Assembly (NCBI GenBank): GCA_963666505.2
Contig: CAXXXL010000001.1
Span: 558,001-622,000 of the forward strand
DNA from: JABGQS01 sp963666505
GTDB taxonomy: Bacteria; Bacillota; Clostridia; Christensenellales; SZUA-584
DNA length: 64,000 bases
Direction: 5' to 3'
Shown: one piece after another, positions 59,898 through 64,000 of the stretch
Layout of the letters: every line of letters begins with the position of its first letter
How positions within the stretch are numbered: position 1 is the stretch's first letter
Program-made: the position numbers and the translations under genes
The notes under the pieces: model-generated
Database searches by the model: none
Seen by the model: the letters and a program-made list of their open reading frames with translations, nothing else
What the model was told of the DNA's origin: nothing

Positions 59898-61396
59898 GGG
59901 TATGTTTCAAACTTCGTGTATTCTCCAAAATGGATGTAATCTTTAGCAGTTAAAATCATGAGGGTTAAGGGTATTTTCACTCTTAACCCTCTTCGCTACA
60001 GTACACCAATTAAGACTGGCATGTCAAGGAGGAAAGGGCGCAGCCCGATCCTTGATTTGTCTGTATTAATTGGTGTGTTCGTTATTCAGGGATACGTTCT
60101 TCAAAATAAATGGATAGCTGGGAATAAATCTGCCCCCAGTCCCTGCGCCGTCCAGTCCACTTTTTAGTGATATCCAAGGTCGCTAAATACAGCATTTTAA
60201 ACAGACTGTCATCCGTAGGGAAAACACCCTTGTTTTTGGTGACCTTTCGGAGCTGACGGTTATAGCCCTCAATGGTGTTAGTCGTATAAATCAGTTTCCT
60301 GACCTCATCGGGATACTTAAAATACGTTGATAATTCAGCCCAGTTTTTACGCCAGGAAATTGCGATTTTAGGATATTTTTTGCCCCAGCTCTCATCGAAT
60401 TTTTCAAGCTCAGAAAACGCTGATTCTTCACTTGCAGCTGTATATACTCTTTTTAAATCCGCCATAAGCGGCTTTAGATCTTTATATGACACATATCTTG
60501 TGCTGTTGCGAATCTGATAAATTACACAGCGCTGTATCTCTGTCTTTGGGAATACTGCACTTATTGCTTCGGAAAAGCCGCTCAGACCGTCAACACTGGC
60601 AATCAGGATGTCTTGTACACCTCTATTATTCATCTCGTTTATTACTGATAACCAGAACTTAGATGATTCGTTTTCTCCTACCCAAAGCCCTAATACGTCC
60701 TTTATGCCGTCTAAATTGATACCTATGGCAATGTATACGGCCTTTTTAACGATGCGCCCTTCATGTCGGACGTGATAGTGTATCGCATCCAAATAAACAA
60801 CCGCATATACGCTCTCAAGCGCTCTCGACTGCCATTCCTTCGCTATAGGCAGTACTTTATCAGTTATTCTGCTGATGGTGCTGTCGGAGATGTCCAGCCC
60901 GTATAAATCTTGTATATGCGCTTCCATGTCTCCAGTTGTCATTCCTTTGGCGTACATGGATATAATCTTTCGCTCGATTTCTTCATCGAGCATTCTCTTG
61001 TGCTTGCCTATCAGCTTAGGCTCGTATTCTCCTTGCCTGTCACGTGGGATATTAACGTCTACTTCGCCGTAACTCGTTTGCAGCGTTTTTTGCCCATAGC
61101 CGTTTCTGGAGTTGTCAGTTTCTTTGTTCTGGATGTCGTACTTCTCATAGCCCAGCTCGTCATCCAGTTCACCTTCTAGGCTGCCGTTCACCATTTCTGC
61201 TATAAACTCTTTCATGATGTTGTTTAGATCTTGTCCGTCCTTGAGTGGCCTTTCCTGAAGTAGTTCTCGTATTAGTTCTTTACGCCTTTTCTCTTCTGCC
61301 GTTGTTGCTTTTCTTTTGGCCATAATATTAAACCTCCATTATGGTGTTTTATTTTACACCATTTTGGAGGTTTACACGAACTTTGAATGAGTCTAT
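59898..61396 (-). mobile_element. IS256-family element with 8-bp target duplication
   Basis: A 1,499-bp element flanked by the direct repeat TAAACAGC (59890-59897 and 61397-61404). The inner ends share TTCAAA(C/G)TTCGTGTA followed by CTCCAAAATGG in inverted orientation. The insertion sits exactly on the stop codon of the IS3 transposase. The transposase gene is intact. Confidence 0.88.
60082..61323 (-). CDS. IS256-family (Mutator-like) transposase
   Basis: A 413-residue transposase with the N-terminal LNNIMKEFIAEMVNGSLEGELDDELGY split across the usual linker, GYGQKTLQTSYGEVDVNIPRDR, YLDAIHYHVR (first Asp), ASVDGLSGF (second Asp), the QRCVIYQIRNS signature and YTTNTIEGYNRQLRK near the end. 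ggaggt precedes the ATG at 61323. It is full length and the youngest insertion in the stack. Confidence 0.93.
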   Translation of the reverse strand: MAKRKATTAEEKRRKELIRELLQERPLKDGQDLNNIMKEFIAEMVNGSLEGELDDELGYEKYDIQNKETDNSRNGYGQKTLQTSYGEVDVNIPRDRQGEYEPKLIGKHKRMLDEEIERKIISMYAKGMTTGDMEAHIQDLYGLDISDSTISRITDKVLPIAKEWQSRALESVYAVVYLDAIHYHVRHEGRIVKKAVYIAIGINLDGIKDVLGLWVGENESSKFWLSVINEMNNRGVQDILIASVDGLSGFSEAISAVFPKTEIQRCVIYQIRNSTRYVSYKDLKPLMADLKRVYTAASEESAFSELEKFDESWGKKYPKIAISWRKNWAELSTYFKYPDEVRKLIYTTNTIEGYNRQLRKVTKNKGVFPTDDSLFKMLYLATLDITKKWTGRRRDWGQIYSQLSIYFEERIPE

Positions 61397-62927
61397 AAAC
61401 AGCCAATCCAAGGCTTTTCCTGTACTCCAATGGGCTCATCGCACCCAGTGACATCTTTATTCTCTTCTCATTATACCAGTTTAAATAGTTGTTTAGAATA
61501 TTCATGAAATCATCTATACCGACTCCTGTCCATGATCTGTTGTAAAACATTTCGTTTTTGATTCTTCCGAATACGCCCTCACAAGCGGCGTTGTCAGGGG
61601 GACATCCCTTTTGGGACATTGACCTTCTTAGCCCAGCCTCTTCCATCCTATTTATCCAGCCCGGCCAACGGTAATGGGCACCTCTGTCTGAATGGATTAT
61701 TGGATGTTCACATGGTTTAAGTGTTGCTGTTGCACCATCAAGCATACTGTTAACCAACTCTGCATTCGGGCTCGTGCCTATTGTCCAGCTTGGTAAAAGA
61801 CCATCGAAACAATCAACTATTAGTGAAAGGTATACCTTTCCGGTCGGAATTCTAAACTCTGTAATATCGGTAAGCCATTTGGCATTTGGTGTATCAGCAT
61901 GAAAGTTACGTTCAATCAAATTTGCTGCTGCTGGGTTATCTTATCCTTGGTAAGAGCTGAATTTACGTTTCCTTTTACCGACAATGATAAGGTTGGCTTC
62001 AGACATTATACGTCGTACAACCTTTTCTGAAATACGTATTTCTGCTCTCGAAAGCAATGCATGAATCCGACGGTAGCCATATCGTCTGTTATTCTTCTCA
62101 AACAAGTCTATGATGCAGTTTCGTAGCCCTTCATACTTGTCCGGCATTGACGATATCTTACGATGGTAGAAGTAACTGCTACGTACTATACCCAAGCTCT
62201 TGAGCAACTCATTTAAGGAATAATCATTTCTCAGGACGCCGATCAGACTTGTCTTTTCTTTGTTTGTCAGATTCTTCGGATCGACGTCCATGTCTTTTTT
62301 TATTATTTCTGCAGTCCCTTCAAGAATATCTTTCTCAAGCCTAAGTCTTCTAATCTGTTGTTTTAAGGTTTCAATTTCGGACAAAAGGGTATCCTTGTCG
62401 GTTGGAAGTGGGTTGCTCTTTTTCTTTTTCACCGGCTTGTCAACCTCCTTGATAAGCAGGTTATTCTTCCACTTATATAAAGTTCCCCGTGCAGTGCCAT
62501 AATCATCGGCAACATTCTTGGCGCTGTCTGTTCTGGTGCATAAATCTATTACTGCTTCTTTCTTTTGTTCTTGAGAATATTGTACACCACTAACGTACTT
62601 TTTGCGAGTCCAAGGCGTCAATTCCTCACACCAGTTTCTAAGTGTTTCTCTGCAGGGATATCCCAACATTCTTATAGTTCTTGAGATATTTTGACCATGT
62701 GTAAGAAAATGTTCAACAGCCATCTTTTTCTGATCTAAACTATATTGGGATGGGCGTGAATAATTATCACACAAGACACCTGTTTCTTTTTCTTTTAGAT
62801 ATGCTTTATACCATTTCGGCAATAGGTTAGGGCTTGGATAACCAAGTTCTCGAATCACATCTGCCATGCTTTTATCATACTTGATGTACAGCTCAATTGC
62901 TTTCATGCGTTTCTCTCTTGAATACAT
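61397..62927 (-). pseudogene. IS3-family transposase with in-frame stop codon
   Basis: Reading from ATG 62927 (ggaggg upstream), the first 328 residues hold two helix-turn-helix segments and a leucine-rich stretch (LSEIETLKQQIRRLRLEKDIL), then RYGYRRIHALLSR. A TAA follows KFSSYQG, and the same frame continues as DNPAAANLIERNFHADTPN, WLTDITEF, IHSDRGAHYR and the DDE Glu region GVFGRIKNEMFY. A single GAA-to-TAA change would explain the stop. Without IS256 the frame would end SLGLAV-stop; the IS256 insertion at the stop codon adds a foreign tail. Confidence 0.88.
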
Positions 62928-63064
62928 ACGGACATCCCTCCTTCTCTTTCAGAGTCTAAGTTTTTGTCCGCACCCCCTTTTTGGCAAACAATTTTCCCTA
63001 CTTAATGAATAAAACAGCTTGTCCATTTATACTCGAAGGAGAGTATAAATGGAGGCAAGCAGAA

Positions 63065-64000
63065 ATGGTAGGGATAACGCTGTATGCAGAAATACAGAAG
63101 CTAAAAGCAATGGGTTACAAAAAACAAAGAGCGGCGCGAGAACTGCGACTCGATGCAAAAACAGTAAGGAAGTATTGGGACATGACAGAAGATGAATATC
63201 TGTCATACATGCTTGAAACCAAAGAACGAACAAAAATCATGGATCCGTATTACGGTTACGTGCTGGACAAGCTGAAAACATATCCGGAAATCTCGGGAGC
63301 CATACTGTACGATCATATTCGGGATGATTTTGTAGACTTCAAACCTTCATATCGTACAGTTCGGTTGTTTGTGAGCAATCTACGAGAGAAAGAAGGTATT
63401 CCAGCCCCATTAAAAATTCGTCAGTATGTTGAAAACCCGGAATCACCTTTTGGCTATCAGGCTCAGGTGGATTTAGGGCAAAAGGTAATGAAAGACAGCT
63501 ACGGGAAAACTGTTAGAATATACGTATTTGCAATGGTCTTAAGCTGCTCCCGATATAAATTCGTATATTTTCAGTTAGAACCTTTTACTGCACAAACGTT
63601 TATACAAGCTCATGACAGAGCCTTTCGCTTTTATGGCGGTAGGCCAACAGAGATTGTCTATGATCAAGATAGAGTTATGGTTGTCAGTGAAAATAGCGGA
63701 GATATTATATATACAGAAACATTTGAAAACTACAAAAATTATGCTGGATTCTCTGTTCACCTATGCCGTGGCAGTGACCCGGAAAGCAAAGGAAAAATTG
63801 AAGCAGTCGTAAAGTATGTAAAAAACAATTTTTTAACTTGCCGAATCTATCATGGAATAGCAAGGCTGAATAGTGATGGGCTGGCATGGTTAGACAGAAC
63901 CGGAAATGGATTAGTACATGAGACAACAAAAATGGTTCCAGCAATTGTATTTGCACAAGAACAGAAACATTTGAAATCCGTTCCTGAATTAGGAGAATCC
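63065..64000 (+). CDS. istA: IS21-family transposase IstA, N-terminal part (open at window end)
   Basis: The frame from ATG 63065 (GGAGG at 63051-63055) is open for all 312 codons to the window end. It starts with a helix-turn-helix region (YAEIQKLKAMGYKKQRAARE), has a linker (YRTVRLFVSNLREKEG), and the rve/DDE core: FGYQAQVDLGQK, PTEIVYDQDRV and DPESKGKIEAVVKYVKNNF. These match IstA of IS21 elements. istB, an ATPase helper, would be expected beyond the window. Confidence 0.9.
   Translation, partial: MVGITLYAEIQKLKAMGYKKQRAARELRLDAKTVRKYWDMTEDEYLSYMLETKERTKIMDPYYGYVLDKLKTYPEISGAILYDHIRDDFVDFKPSYRTVRLFVSNLREKEGIPAPLKIRQYVENPESPFGYQAQVDLGQKVMKDSYGKTVRIYVFAMVLSCSRYKFVYFQLEPFTAQTFIQAHDRAFRFYGGRPTEIVYDQDRVMVVSENSGDIIYTETFENYKNYAGFSVHLCRGSDPESKGKIEAVVKYVKNNFLTCRIYHGIARLNSDGLAWLDRTGNGLVHETTKMVPAIVFAQEQKHLKSVPELGES

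Larger units (their letters stand above)
59862..62977 (-). mobile_element. IS3-family element, interrupted by IS256
   Basis: Ends GGGGGTGCGGA at 59862 and the inverted copy ending at 62977. Flanking TTT on each side may be a 3-bp target duplication, but it sits in a T-run. Its transposase is on the minus strand and has an in-frame stop. An IS256 element occupies 59898-61396, at the 3' end of the transposase gene. Confidence 0.65.
59833..64000 (+). mobile_element. IS21-family element, 5' part (interrupted, runs off window)
   Basis: The element is inferred to begin at TGTAACTGG (59833), directly after the broken IS1595 gene, and to resume at 62978 after a 3.1-kb IS3 insertion. The istA-like gene starts at 63065. 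Only the IS21 left part is visible; istB and the right end should lie beyond 64000. Confidence 0.55.

Overview
The window is bacterial DNA, most likely from an anaerobic member of the Bacillota (class Clostridia). This is inferred from strong AGGAGG-type ribosome binding sites with mixed ATG/GTG/TTG starts, lipobox-bearing solute-binding proteins, a glycyl-radical enzyme with its activase, an LTA-synthase-like membrane enzyme, and a ferredoxin-linked respiratory complex with no sign of aerobic metabolism. The genus cannot be named from the sequence.

Region 1 (1-8900, + strand) is a cell-surface phosphonate cluster. It holds two sulfatase/LTA-synthase-like proteins (the first cut by the window edge), a YidC insertase fused to a TagF-like CDP-glycerol glycerophosphotransferase, phosphonopyruvate decarboxylase, a LicC-like nucleotidyltransferase, PEP mutase with an N-terminal cytidylyltransferase domain, an iron-type phosphonoacetaldehyde reductase, and a small membrane protein. 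Together they predict a route from PEP to 2-hydroxyethylphosphonate, nucleotide activation, and transfer to a surface polymer.

Region 2 (9000-15750) holds a DeoR regulator and a glycyl-radical enzyme on the minus strand, with the radical-SAM activase, a ROK kinase, an AraC regulator and a UPF0303/HbpS-like protein on the plus strand. Region 3 (16293-28141) is a sugar operon: a LacI regulator fused to a solute-binding domain, a four-gene ABC importer, rhamnose mutarotase, D-lyxose isomerase-like and LarA-like proteins, two SDRs and a cyclase-family hydrolase.

Region 4 (28377-39477) starts at a near-consensus promoter and an ArsR gene. It continues as a 13-gene operon collinear with archaeal Mbx/Mbs (A-B-C-D-E/F-G-H-H'-M-J-K-L-N). 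Its last subunit is fused to a GltD/NfnB-like flavoprotein, and its large subunit has each [NiFe] CxxC motif changed to CxxE. This is a candidate ion-pumping ferredoxin:NAD(P) oxidoreductase.

Region 5 (39521-51446) contains a methyltransferase-like protein and an IS3 element that has removed the front of a gluconolactonase-like gene. A second sugar operon follows, whose ABC ATPase is frameshifted. Then come two cysteine-rich C_GCAxxG_C_C proteins flanking a MIF-like tautomerase, a type II (archaeal-type) GAPDH and an archaeal-type PGK.

Region 6 (52045-55001) encodes one 954-residue PHP-Cache-PAS-DUF294 signalling protein. Region 7 (55100-64000) is gene-poor and mobile. It holds two tRNA 3'-end remnants with terminators, a DUF3784 protein, a Pro/Thr-rich surface protein, an IS1182-type element with a 6-bp target duplication, and a stack of nested insertions read as IS3 end > IS1595 > IS21 > IS3 > IS256.
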